A stretch of 8,605 bases of DNA, taken from NCBI GenBank assembly GCA_034435435.1, contig DAOTXN010000097.1, positions 1-8,605 on the forward strand, read 5' to 3'. The notes beneath the pieces are model-generated. The model was not told the DNA's origin, did no database searches, and worked only from the letters and a program-made list of their open reading frames with translations. The stretch is from DAOTXN01 sp034435435 (GTDB lineage: Bacteria > Chloroflexota > Anaerolineae > S140-20). The position numbers and the translations under genes are program-made. Within the stretch, counting starts at the first letter, position 1. Each line of letters begins with the position of its first letter. This document shows positions 1 through 6,603 of this stretch, piece after piece.

Positions 1-1280
1 CCGGCTCGCTGGCCGGGGCCGACGCCGTGTACGACGCAGCGCTGCGGCAGTGCGGGGCGATCCGCGTGCATAGCGTCGAGGAAGCGTTCGACGTGTGCAA
101 GGCCCTTTCCAGCGTACCCAGGCCGGCCGGCCGGCGGGTGATCATTGTGACCAACTCGGGTGGGCCGGGCGTGATGGCCGCCGACCGGGCCGAAGAGGTC
201 GGGCTGGAGGTCGCCGAACCCAGCCCAACGCTGAAAGAAAAGCTTTCCGTATTTCTGCCGCCCCATTGCGCCCTGAAAAACCCGATTGATTTGACGGTGG
301 AGGGAACCGAAGACGGCTATCGCAAAACGCTGCTGGCCGCGTTGGAAGAATACGACGCGGCGCTGGCGCTCAACATCGCCACGCCGTACCTCGATTCGTT
401 GCCGCTGGCGCGAGGCGTGTGTGACGCCGCGCAACACAGCGGCAAACCGGTCCTGGCTGCCTTTCTACCGGCCCAAATCGTCGCCGACAGCATCCCCATT
501 CTCGAAAGCCACGGCGTGCCCAACTTTGCCGCCGGCGAGCGGGCCGCGACGGCGCTGGCCAAGATGTGCGAATCAACGAATTGGCGGATCAGCGAATCCC
601 CAATCCCCAATTTACCAGTCCCCAATCCCCAATTTACCACTCTCCCCACCCTCGAACCCGACGCGATGGCCTGGCTGGGCGAGAACGGCCTCCCGGTACC
701 CGAGTTCCGCTTTGCGACGACGGCGGACGAGACGGTATTCGGAAGTCGAGAAATCGGCTATCCGGTGGTGATCAAGGTCGTCTCGCCCGACATTCTGCAC
801 AAGTCTGACGTGGGGGGTGTGATCGTGGGCGTCCGAGACGATGACGCGGCGCGAGAAGCGTTCGAGCGCCTCCGTCAGGCCGCTACAGGGGCGGATTTTC
901 GCGGCGTGGTCATCTATCCGCTTATCCGCGACGCAGTGGAGGTATTGCTGGGCCTGTCGCGCGATCCGCAGTTCGGCCCGGTGCTCGCCTTTGGACTAGG
1001 CGGCATCTACACCGAGGTGTGGCGCGACGTGGCGCTGCGCGTGGCCCCCGTGGAACAGGCCGAAGCCGAGGCGATGATCCGCGAAATCAAAGCGTTCCCG
1101 CTGCTGGCGGGCGTGCGAGGTCAGCCGGCACGCGACATGGAGGCGCTGGCCGACACATTGGTCACATTCTCGCACCTCCCCTTCCGCTACCCCGATATCG
1201 GCGAGGTAGATTTGAACCCGGTGTTTTTGTTTGAAGAAGGGCTGGTCGTGGGAGACGTGCGCGTGATTCATAAAACGTAA
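1..1280 (+). CDS. Acetate/acyl-CoA ligase (ADP-forming), fused alpha-beta type, 5' truncated by window edge
   Basis: This enzyme converts acyl-CoA + ADP + Pi to acid + CoA + ATP (or the reverse) in the cytosol. The frame is open to the window start and begins with GSLAGADAVYDAA. In this family that stretch directly follows the Ser-His-Thr carrying the phospho-histidine, so the His codon lies just outside the window. GTG at 27 is internal, not the start. About 426 residues are visible; fused members are usually near 700. The first visible half is the succinyl-CoA-ligase-like domain (VTNSGGPGV, KNPIDLT). The second is an ATP-grasp domain (GYPVVIKVVSPDILHKSDVGG; the His codon is at 798-800). It ends with GEVDLNPV, typical of the family C terminus. 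The linker between the halves (about 568-648) is built of short DNA repeats. The stop codon lies in another repeat array. A protein-lysine acetyltransferase of the Pat type shares this core, but the GNAT domain would have to lie upstream. Confidence 0.9.
   Translation, partial: GSLAGADAVYDAALRQCGAIRVHSVEEAFDVCKALSSVPRPAGRRVIIVTNSGGPGVMAADRAEEVGLEVAEPSPTLKEKLSVFLPPHCALKNPIDLTVEGTEDGYRKTLLAALEEYDAALALNIATPYLDSLPLARGVCDAAQHSGKPVLAAFLPAQIVADSIPILESHGVPNFAAGERAATALAKMCESTNWRISESPIPNLPVPNPQFTTLPTLEPDAMAWLGENGLPVPEFRFATTADETVFGSREIGYPVVIKVVSPDILHKSDVGGVIVGVRDDDAAREAFERLRQAATGADFRGVVIYPLIRDAVEVLLGLSRDPQFGPVLAFGLGGIYTEVWRDVALRVAPVEQAEAEAMIREIKAFPLLAGVRGQPARDMEALADTLVTFSHLPFRYPDIGEVDLNPVFLFEEGLVVGDVRVIHKT
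568..648 (+). repeat. Short tandem repeats inside the coding sequence, forming the interdomain linker
   Basis: Positions 568-599 are four tandem 8-mers close to GCGAATCA. From 595 the sequence changes to AATCCCC units alternating with AATTTACC. One 21-bp block at 597-617 recurs exactly at 619-639. The 22-bp period is not a multiple of three, so the two copies are read in different frames (PIPNLP, then PNPQFT) and the repeat exists at DNA level, not protein level. It stays free of stops in the gene frame and encodes a Ser/Pro/Asn-rich spacer between the CoA-ligase and ATP-grasp domains. Confidence 0.85.
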
Positions 1281-1350
1281 AGCGTGAAACGTGAATTCGG
1301 GATCCGGGTCTCGGTATCCGCCATTCGTCTTTCGTCTTTCGCCTTTCGTC
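1273..1350. repeat. Degenerate heptamer tandem repeat array
   Basis: The whole spacer can be cut into eleven consecutive 7-bp units. Units one to three (1273-1293) are close to AAACGTG. Units four to eleven (1294-1349) all carry CG at positions 5-6, a pyrimidine at position 4, and mostly T at position 3; the last are CTTTCGT-like. The array overlaps the last two codons and stop of the upstream gene and ends 7 bp before the hisC ribosome binding site. It resembles in style the short tandemly repeated heptamers described in cyanobacteria; the relationship is only an analogy. Confidence 0.75.
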
Positions 1351-1356
1351 ATCCTC

Positions 1357-1363
1357 AAAGGAG
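1357..1363 (+). promoter_or_regulatory. Ribosome binding site fixing the GTG start of hisC
   Basis: AAAGGAG lies 6 nt before the GTG at 1370. A second in-frame GTG at 1382 would be too far away (18 nt), so 1370 is the supported start. Confidence 0.75.
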
Positions 1364-1369
1364 CACAGA

Positions 1370-2467
1370 GTGTCATCACACGTGAAACCCCAACGCGGCC
1401 TGAGCCAACTCAAGCCTTATGTGCCCGGCACGCCCATCGAAGAGGTGCAACGCAAGTACGGCCTCACCGACGTGATCAAGCTGGCCTCTAACGAGAATAT
1501 GCTGGGACCGTCGCCCAAAGCGATGGCCGCTATCAAGACCGCCCTGCACAAAATCAACTATTACCCCGACTCGCAAAGCTACGACTTGAGTCACAAGCTG
1601 GCCGACTATCTGTACGTCCAACCCGAGCACATCATCGTGGGCAATGGAGCCGACGGCGTCATCCTGCAAACTTGCATGGCCTATCTGGACGAAGATAGCG
1701 AGGTGATCGTCAGCCGCTCGTCGTTTCCCATTTACGACATTTTTGTTCACGCCATGCGGGCCACACTGATCAAAACCCCGCTCAAGGACTTGAGGTTGGA
1801 CCTGGCGGCGATGGCCGGCGCCATCACCGAGCGCACCAAGCTGATCTTTGTGTGCAACCCTAACAACCCTACCGGGACTATCGTCACCGCCGCCGAAGTG
1901 GAGGCTTTTTTAGCCCGCGTACCAGCTCACGTCCTGGTGATCTTTGACGAGGCGTACTACGAACTGGTCGCCTCGGACGCCTACCCAGACACGCTGCGCT
2001 ACATCCGCGCGGAGCGAGAGAACGTACTGATCTTGCGCACGTTCTCCAAAGTCTATGGTATGGCCGGCATCCGCCTGGGATACGGGATCGGGGCGCCTGG
2101 CGTGCTGGCCCCGTTGAACCAGATCAAAGAGTCGTTTGCGGTCAACCTGCTGGCGCAGGCAGCGGGTATCGCCGCGCTGCAAGACACAGAATTCCTCCAA
2201 AAAACCGTCGAGATCAATCACGCTGGACGGTTATACTTTTACGGGGAGTTTGAACGCCTGGGGTTGCGCTACTTACCTAGCCATACTAACTTTGTACTGG
2301 TCGAGATCGGCTCCCAAGCGCTTGTAGTGCAGCAAAAACTACTCGAACGCGGGGTCATTGTGCGTCCGTGCGCCAATTACGATCTGCCGGAATGGCTGCG
2401 GGTGTCGGTGGGCCTACCGGAACAGAATGCGCGATTCATCGAGACACTGGAGCGGGTGCTCCAGTGA
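1370..2467 (+). CDS. hisC: Histidinol-phosphate aminotransferase (class I/II PLP aminotransferase)
   Basis: This PLP enzyme transfers the amino group between glutamate and imidazole acetol-phosphate in histidine synthesis. At 365 residues it has normal HisC length. Landmarks in order: KLASNENMLGPSP near residue 37, the substrate-loop YPD at 65-67, GNGADGVI at 91-98, NPNNPTG at 163-169, DEAYYE at 193-198, and TFSKVYGMAGIRLGYG, where K227 should form the Schiff base and R235 sits in the GIRLGYG motif. WLRVSVG near the C terminus supplies the carboxylate-binding Arg. The start is GTG with a good ribosome binding site. No other his gene is visible, and some HisC-like proteins act on aromatic amino acids or cobalamin precursors, so the exact substrate is less certain than the fold. 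The gene lies 89 bp after the acyl-CoA ligase, across the heptamer array, and may be co-transcribed with it. Confidence 0.9.
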   Translation: MSSHVKPQRGLSQLKPYVPGTPIEEVQRKYGLTDVIKLASNENMLGPSPKAMAAIKTALHKINYYPDSQSYDLSHKLADYLYVQPEHIIVGNGADGVILQTCMAYLDEDSEVIVSRSSFPIYDIFVHAMRATLIKTPLKDLRLDLAAMAGAITERTKLIFVCNPNNPTGTIVTAAEVEAFLARVPAHVLVIFDEAYYELVASDAYPDTLRYIRAERENVLILRTFSKVYGMAGIRLGYGIGAPGVLAPLNQIKESFAVNLLAQAAGIAALQDTEFLQKTVEINHAGRLYFYGEFERLGLRYLPSHTNFVLVEIGSQALVVQQKLLERGVIVRPCANYDLPEWLRVSVGLPEQNARFIETLERVLQ

Positions 2468-2633
2468 AACGTTCCCCTGCGTTCTGGCGTAGGGTTGCCG
2501 ACAATGGGCGCAACAGGTCTAGCACGCGCTCGGCCAACGGCGCGGTGAACACGCCGCCACAACCACAACTGAGGGAACAGCAGCTCGCGGTCAAAGCCTC
2601 CGCCTGGGCGAGCCCGACCCGCTCGTGTCCGAT

Positions 2634-2641
2634 AAGAGGAG
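2634..2641 (+). promoter_or_regulatory. Ribosome binding site of the CPBP protease gene
   Basis: AAGAGGAG lies 6 nt before ATG 2648. It supports translation from that ATG rather than from a longer reading frame in another phase that overlaps this region. Confidence 0.65.
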
Positions 2642-2647
2642 CTACGG

Positions 2648-3250
2648 ATGAAAAGGAAACAGCTCATTGCCATCGGAGCACTCCCCGTGCTCACTGTGAC
2701 GATGGTCGGGGTCTACCGACTGCTGCTCCGTCGGCTAGGCGCCGGGCGCGCCTGGTATGCCGGCTTCCTGGTCTACTGGCCGGTCTGGCGCATCCTGTTC
2801 CCCCTGCAGGTGCTAGGCTTTAAGAAACTGCGGTCCTTGTTCCAGCATCGCCGTCCCAACGCCCTCGGCTGGTTCATCGTGATCCTCCCGCCAGTGCTGG
2901 CTTTTCTAGGGCGTTTCGCCCAGGACAGGCCGACACGCGGGGTAAAGGAAAGAGCAGCGCTGGTATCCACGGCCTTTATGAATGGGACTCTGGAAGAAGT
3001 GTTGTGGCGCGGGGTCTATGTCGGGTTATTTCCCGACAAACCGCTGTGGGCAGTGGTCTGGCCAACGCTGTGGTTTGCGTTGTGGCACTATGCGCCGGGG
3101 TCGGTCTCGCCGCTGACCGACGTCGGGACGCTGATGGTCGGCGCGGGGATGTTAGGCGCCTGCTTGAGCTGGCTGACGCTGCAGACGCGGTCAATTCTCT
3201 GGGCGGCGATCTCGCACACACTCGCCGGTCTGGCGCAGGCGCTGAGTTGA
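2648..3250 (+). CDS. CPBP family intramembrane glutamic endopeptidase-like protein
   Basis: A 200-residue, strongly hydrophobic protein with the CPBP/Abi (Rce1-like) signature. Motif 1 is EEVLWR (E116, E117, R121). Motif 2 is FALWH (F143, H147). A third His, H190, sits in the last helix in ISHTLAG. These are the catalytic or active-site positions of the family, so the protein looks intact. Hydrophobic segments are seen near residues 7-28, 36-57, 73-90, 103-111, 133-147, 158-177 and 183-199, consistent with an integral membrane protein. Bacterial members have been linked to peptide maturation, self-immunity to bacteriocins and membrane-protein processing; nothing nearby shows a substrate peptide or bacteriocin gene, so the partner is unknown. 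It lies 180 bp after hisC. I saw no convincing promoter in that gap. Confidence 0.85.
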   Translation: MKRKQLIAIGALPVLTVTMVGVYRLLLRRLGAGRAWYAGFLVYWPVWRILFPLQVLGFKKLRSLFQHRRPNALGWFIVILPPVLAFLGRFAQDRPTRGVKERAALVSTAFMNGTLEEVLWRGVYVGLFPDKPLWAVVWPTLWFALWHYAPGSVSPLTDVGTLMVGAGMLGACLSWLTLQTRSILWAAISHTLAGLAQALS

Positions 3251-3463
3251 GCCAGACCTCAGGTCCGTTCACTCGGGTGGTCGACGGCTAAGTGCGCCTG
3301 GCGATATAGACCCCTGGCAACGTCTGGAGCCGCTGCCTCGCAGCCGGATGTAGGCGCCGGGCGGTTCGAGGGTCGGCCGTGTGGGAACAGACGTGGCCGC
3401 TTATGGGAGCCTTAATCTCATCGGAAACGTGTGAGCGCGCCGGTCGCCGTTCGGCGCCAAATG

Positions 3464-3472
3464 TGGTATACT
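3464..3472 (+). promoter_or_regulatory. Extended -10 promoter of the potassium channel gene
   Basis: TGGTATACT fits the TGn-TATAAT extended -10 pattern with one mismatch in the hexamer. No good -35 is found 16-18 bp upstream, as is usual for extended -10 promoters. Transcription would begin near 3479, giving a leader of about 27 nt to ATG 3506. Because it lies downstream of the GTG at 3431, it argues against that longer start. Confidence 0.55.
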
Positions 3473-3489
3473 AGCGGCATTGTCAACGC

Positions 3490-3495
3490 AAAGGA
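3490..3495 (+). promoter_or_regulatory. Ribosome binding site of the potassium channel gene
   Basis: AAAGGA ends 10 nt before ATG 3506. This is somewhat long but acceptable, and no better site serves an earlier start. Confidence 0.5.
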
Positions 3496-3505
3496 CAACT
3501 CAAGG

Positions 3506-4543
3506 ATGAAACGACCTGCCCGCCCCCAACCTGCCCACCCCCGACCGGTGGACTATGCCTCGGGCTACCGGCTACGGCTGCTGCGGGCGCTGTTTTTGTT
3601 GCTGGCTATCCTGGTGGTCGGCGTGCTGGGCTACCGTTTTATGGAGGGCTGGTCGCTGCTGGACGCCCTGTATATGACCGTCATCTCAATGACGACGGTG
3701 GGTTATGGCGAGACGCGCGCCCTCACCGACGCCGGACGGGTGTTTACGATTTTCCTGCTGGTCACCTCTATCGGCACTGCAGGGTATACGATTTCGACGC
3801 TGGCCTCTTTTATCGTCGAGGGCGAATTCAACCGCATCCTAAGAGGACGAAGAATGGACAGACGCATCGCCAACTTGAAAAACCACGTTGTTCTGTGCGG
3901 CGGCGGCCCCACGGGCAAGACCATCGCTGAAGAGCTGCACAAGACGCACACCCCGTTCGTGGTTGTTGAGCGGGACGCCGACGCCATCCAGCAGCTCCTG
4001 CACCTGGGCGACATCTTGCACATTCAAGGAGACGCCACGCAGGACGAGACGCTGTTACTGGCGGGCATCGAACAGGCCAAAGGCTTGCTGGCCGTGCTGG
4101 GCGAAGACAAAGACAACGTGTTCATTGTGCTGTCGGGCCGGGCGCTGAATCCCAAGCTGCGCATCGTGGCCCGCGTGATCGAGGAAAAGAACGTCGAAAA
4201 ACTGCGCAAGGCCGGGGCTGACGAGGTGGTGTCGCCCAACGCTATCGGTGGGATGCGTATGGCCTCGGTGATGATTCGCCCCACGGTGGTCAGCTTTTTG
4301 GACGAGATGCTGCGCGTAAAAGACAAGACGCTGCGCGTGGAAGAGGTGCACATTGACCACGCCCACGCGCTGGCCGGCAAGACCCTGGGTGAAGCCGACA
4401 TCGGGCGACGCACGGGTATGCTGGTGGTGGCCTGCAAACCCAAAACAGGAGGCTATCAGTTCAACCCTGGCGCCCAGACACGGCTGGAGTCTGGCGACAC
4501 ACTAATTGTGATCGGCACGCCGGAGCAGATTGCGGCGTTGTAA
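3506..4543 (+). CDS. Two-helix potassium channel with cytoplasmic RCK (TrkA-N/TrkA-C) domain
   Basis: A K+-selective membrane channel with a ligand-sensing cytoplasmic domain. From ATG 3506 it has 345 residues. Helix 1 is about 25-44, the pore helix and filter TVGYG lie at 64-68, and helix 2 is about 79-104. The RCK N-lobe starts at NHVVLCGGGPTGK (126-138), a GxGxxG Rossmann fold followed by the acidic E155 at the end of strand 2 (VVVERD). GDATQDETLL follows at 175-184, then AGADEVVSPN and a TrkA-C lobe from about 270 to the end. The layout and length match MthK-type channels. Aligned by eye with MthK, the calcium ligands D184, E210 and E212 fall on Leu, Arg and Ile, so calcium gating through that site is unlikely; a nucleotide ligand is possible. 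A longer reading from GTG 3431 has no ribosome binding site and would overlap the promoter. An internal start at 3854 may also be used. Confidence 0.92.
   Translation: MKRPARPQPAHPRPVDYASGYRLRLLRALFLLLAILVVGVLGYRFMEGWSLLDALYMTVISMTTVGYGETRALTDAGRVFTIFLLVTSIGTAGYTISTLASFIVEGEFNRILRGRRMDRRIANLKNHVVLCGGGPTGKTIAEELHKTHTPFVVVERDADAIQQLLHLGDILHIQGDATQDETLLLAGIEQAKGLLAVLGEDKDNVFIVLSGRALNPKLRIVARVIEEKNVEKLRKAGADEVVSPNAIGGMRMASVMIRPTVVSFLDEMLRVKDKTLRVEEVHIDHAHALAGKTLGEADIGRRTGMLVVACKPKTGGYQFNPGAQTRLESGDTLIVIGTPEQIAAL
3842..3856 (+). promoter_or_regulatory. Internal Shine-Dalgarno and ATG for a separate RCK subunit
   Basis: AGAGGA (3842-3847) lies 6 nt before an in-frame ATG at 3854 (M117), a better ribosome binding site than that of the full-length gene. 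It sits exactly at the pore/RCK junction and would give a soluble 229-residue RCK protein (3854-4543). The codons around it (CTA AGA GGA CGA AGA) are unusual for the gene: the only three AGA codons among 27 arginines are at residues 113, 116 and 119. Confidence 0.55.
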
Positions 4544-4567
4544 CAATTGCAGATCAACAGATGGGAC

Positions 4568-4614
4568 AACGGATAAACGGATTGCGCCATCGTGCGCCTA
4601 TCCGTTTATCCGTT
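4568..4614. terminator. Perfect 15-bp inverted repeat between convergent genes, possible bidirectional terminator
   Basis: The arm AACGGATAAACGGAT (4568-4582) is exactly complementary to ATCCGTTTATCCGTT (4600-4614). GCGC at 4584-4587 and 4594-4597 can extend the stem inside the loop. Each arm is itself a direct repeat of AACGGAT, and a third ATCCGTT lies at 4619-4625. It sits between the stop of the channel gene (4543) and the stop of the DUF4139 gene (4637). There is no T-run directly after either arm; the only one is six T at 4632-4637, 17 nt past the + strand arm, so intrinsic termination is plausible but not canonical. Confidence 0.6.
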
Positions 4615-4636
4615 CCTCATCCGTTGCCGCCTTTTT

Positions 4637-6574
4637 TCACAGCGTTCCCACCTGTTTTTCGATCTCCCCCTTTAACCGTTCGATCTCGTCCTTGACCTGC
4701 GTTTCCTGCCGCGCCAGCGCCTTCAATTGTTCCTCGCTGGCCTCCAGTTGTTCCACGTAGCGGGCGCGCAACGCGCCCTCTTTGCCGGTGGTCGAGAGCG
4801 CCCCCATATTGCCCTGGATTTGCTTCTGAGCCTGGAAGATCTTTTGGCGCTCTTGTTCAATCTCTGCCAACCGTTTCTCGTGGTCAGCGACCTTTTCGTA
4901 CAGCCCCAGCAGCTCGGCGATCAGGTCGTGGGTCTGGCGGTCGATCAGCCCTTTTTCCAGATAGCGCCGCAGTCCGGCGTAGGATTGCCGCTGCAGCTCT
5001 TCGCGGCGGGCCACCAGACGGCGCTCGGCCACCCGCAGTTTGGCTTCGCGCCGACCTGTCACCTCGACCTCAAAACGATAGTGCTCGTCGGTTTGCTCTT
5101 TAGGGGCGGGCGAGTCCACCAGGTCATAGTGCGTCGTGCGCGGGTGCTCGACCAGCACGGTTATCGGCCTGGCCGTGCTGTTGGTGAGCTGGTACTCGCG
5201 CCAGCGAATGTGCCACTCTTCGACCTGCAGATAGGCCCTCTCCAGGCGCAGCCCGTGTGTCTCGGTGCGCGAACCGCTCTCTTCGCGCACCTTGACCCCT
5301 AGCTCAACGGCGTAGGGCGCGACGATTTCGCCCCCCTCGGCAGTAAAGGGCAACACGGCTTCGCCGGCGTATTCGCCGCGCTCGATGACTGTCACCGGAC
5401 CGCGCTCTAACGTGAGACCGGTTTCGTTTTTGAGCCGGAGGGTCGCCACGGGATGGGTGGGTAGCTTGGCGCCGTTGTACAGCAGGTCTTTGCGATAATC
5501 CAGATTCGTGGAAACGATGGGGACCATAGCCGATTGGCCGCGCCCCACCGTGACCAGTGTGCCGATGGTGTACTGGAACAGCTCGCCCAGATCTTTTCCG
5601 GTGGTCGTGACCGGGGCCGCCTTTTCCAACGCCTCGCGGGAAATGCCCGGGGCGGGGGCCGCGACGGCCATCGCCGGCGCCATCGGCATACTGCGCATCG
5701 CCGCTTTCATCAGCGGCGCTTCGGCGGCCATTTCTGCGCCCGGCGTCTGCGCTGCAAAATCCACCGGCCCGGCGGCCACGCGGGCCTCTTCTTTTATCTC
5801 TGGGCGCCGGGGCATAAAGGGCGTATAGAGGTCATAAACGAAAGAAATGGGCATCCCGGCCACCAGCGCCAGCGCGATGTTGTTCAGATCCTCCCCCAGC
5901 CGGTTGTCGAAAATGCCCCAACCCATCAACAGGGCGCGATGGCCGTCTTGCATCTCTTCGGCCACTAGCCGATAACTGACGCGCCACGTCGGCGCGGGAG
6001 CAATATAGCTGACGGACAAATCGTGTTCACCCGGCGTCAGGCGGATGGTCACCTGGCGATAGGTCTCTTGAGTGAGGGACGTTTGCAGGAAAAAGCTCAA
6101 GTCGGCGGCCCCGCGCTGGTCCAAAATCACCACACCGGTCACGCGCTCCAGAGGCATCACCCGCACCTGGTTGCTCTCTTTATCCAAAACCGACGCCAAC
6201 GACGTGTCCAGCGGGTGGCGCTCGGCGGTCTCGTCGAGACCCAAAAGCGTGCCGAGCGCACTCTCGCCCTGGTCTAGGAGCAACTGCACGCGTCGCCCCC
6301 GCAACCCTATCAGTAGGTCGCGCAGGCTGCGCTTATCGTCCAGACGGATAGAGCAGCCGGCCAACCTTTCCTCGCGGCTCTGGGGCGTGGCATAATCTAC
6401 GCCCAGCACCTGCCCGTCGCCCCAGTCAATGACCGTCAGGCTTTTGAGAATGTCGTTCATTTCTTCCACGCGGAACGAAAGCTCGACTTGTTCCCCGTTC
6501 AAGCGGGCGCGGCGCTCGAAAAAGCCCACGCCGTGCTTGTACAGGGTCATTCTGGAAATCGGTAAATTGGTCAT
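4637..6574 (-). CDS. DUF4139 domain-containing protein with C-terminal coiled coil
   Basis: A 645-residue protein of unknown function. No signal peptide or membrane helix is visible, so it is probably cytosolic. The N terminus (MTLYKHGVGFFERR) resembles the first domain of DUF4139 proteins. PAPTWRVSYRL (193-203) and NRLGEDLNNIALALVAG (224-240) match the TPxYxLR and NTGEDWxNVxLxLxxG signatures of DUF4139. Residues about 265-325 are an Ala/Met/Pro-rich disordered-looking linker, followed by more beta-rich sequence (330-515). Residues about 510-645 are charged and helical (repeated E/K/R/Q heptads), probably coiled coil, in contrast to MuiA-like relatives where the coil precedes DUF4139. ATG 6574 has AAGGAGG at 6579-6585, 4 nt upstream. 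It lies 29 bp after the pseudokinase gene on the same strand, so the two are probably co-transcribed. The family assignment is firm; the function is not known to me. Confidence 0.85.
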   Translation of the reverse strand: MTNLPISRMTLYKHGVGFFERRARLNGEQVELSFRVEEMNDILKSLTVIDWGDGQVLGVDYATPQSREERLAGCSIRLDDKRSLRDLLIGLRGRRVQLLLDQGESALGTLLGLDETAERHPLDTSLASVLDKESNQVRVMPLERVTGVVILDQRGAADLSFFLQTSLTQETYRQVTIRLTPGEHDLSVSYIAPAPTWRVSYRLVAEEMQDGHRALLMGWGIFDNRLGEDLNNIALALVAGMPISFVYDLYTPFMPRRPEIKEEARVAAGPVDFAAQTPGAEMAAEAPLMKAAMRSMPMAPAMAVAAPAPGISREALEKAAPVTTTGKDLGELFQYTIGTLVTVGRGQSAMVPIVSTNLDYRKDLLYNGAKLPTHPVATLRLKNETGLTLERGPVTVIERGEYAGEAVLPFTAEGGEIVAPYAVELGVKVREESGSRTETHGLRLERAYLQVEEWHIRWREYQLTNSTARPITVLVEHPRTTHYDLVDSPAPKEQTDEHYRFEVEVTGRREAKLRVAERRLVARREELQRQSYAGLRRYLEKGLIDRQTHDLIAELLGLYEKVADHEKRLAEIEQERQKIFQAQKQIQGNMGALSTTGKEGALRARYVEQLEASEEQLKALARQETQVKDEIERLKGEIEKQVGTL

Positions 6575-6578
6575 GGCC

Positions 6579-6585
6579 CCTCCTT
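6579..6585 (-). promoter_or_regulatory. Strong ribosome binding site of the DUF4139 gene
   Basis: AAGGAGG on the - strand is the best Shine-Dalgarno in the window, 4 nt before ATG 6574 and inside the 29-bp gap after the pseudokinase stop. It decides the start over the in-frame ATG at residue 9. Confidence 0.75.
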
Positions 6586-6603
6586 ACACGTGCGACATAC
6601 TTT

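Noticed and set aside
2468..2647. 180-bp gap after hisC, checked on both strands for a gene remnant
   Set aside because: A - strand frame here reads plausibly for about 30 residues (FTAPLAERVLDLLRPL) but has no start, no family match and no continuation. Only the ribosome binding site at 2634-2641 is supported.
2368..2823. Open reading frame of 151 codons on + overlapping the ends of hisC and the CPBP gene
   Set aside because: It is out of frame with two well-supported genes, lacks a ribosome binding site and has no recognisable domain.
3251..3463. Gap before the channel promoter, tested for a tRNA because of GGTTCGAG near 3361
   Set aside because: The bases on either side do not pair as a T-arm and no acceptor or anticodon stem is found. 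A short GCTGC-CTC-GCAGC hairpin is too small to call a terminator. Nothing else is seen.
4727..5302. Antisense open frame of 191 codons within the DUF4139 gene
   Set aside because: It is a shadow frame of a GC-rich coding sequence, with no domain and no ribosome binding site. The same holds for the other + strand frames across 4640-8550.
6561..6574. CCAATTTACC at the start of the DUF4139 gene resembles the AATTTACC repeat of 609-638
   Set aside because: Only about 10 bp match and there is no tandem array around it. Chance similarity is a sufficient explanation.
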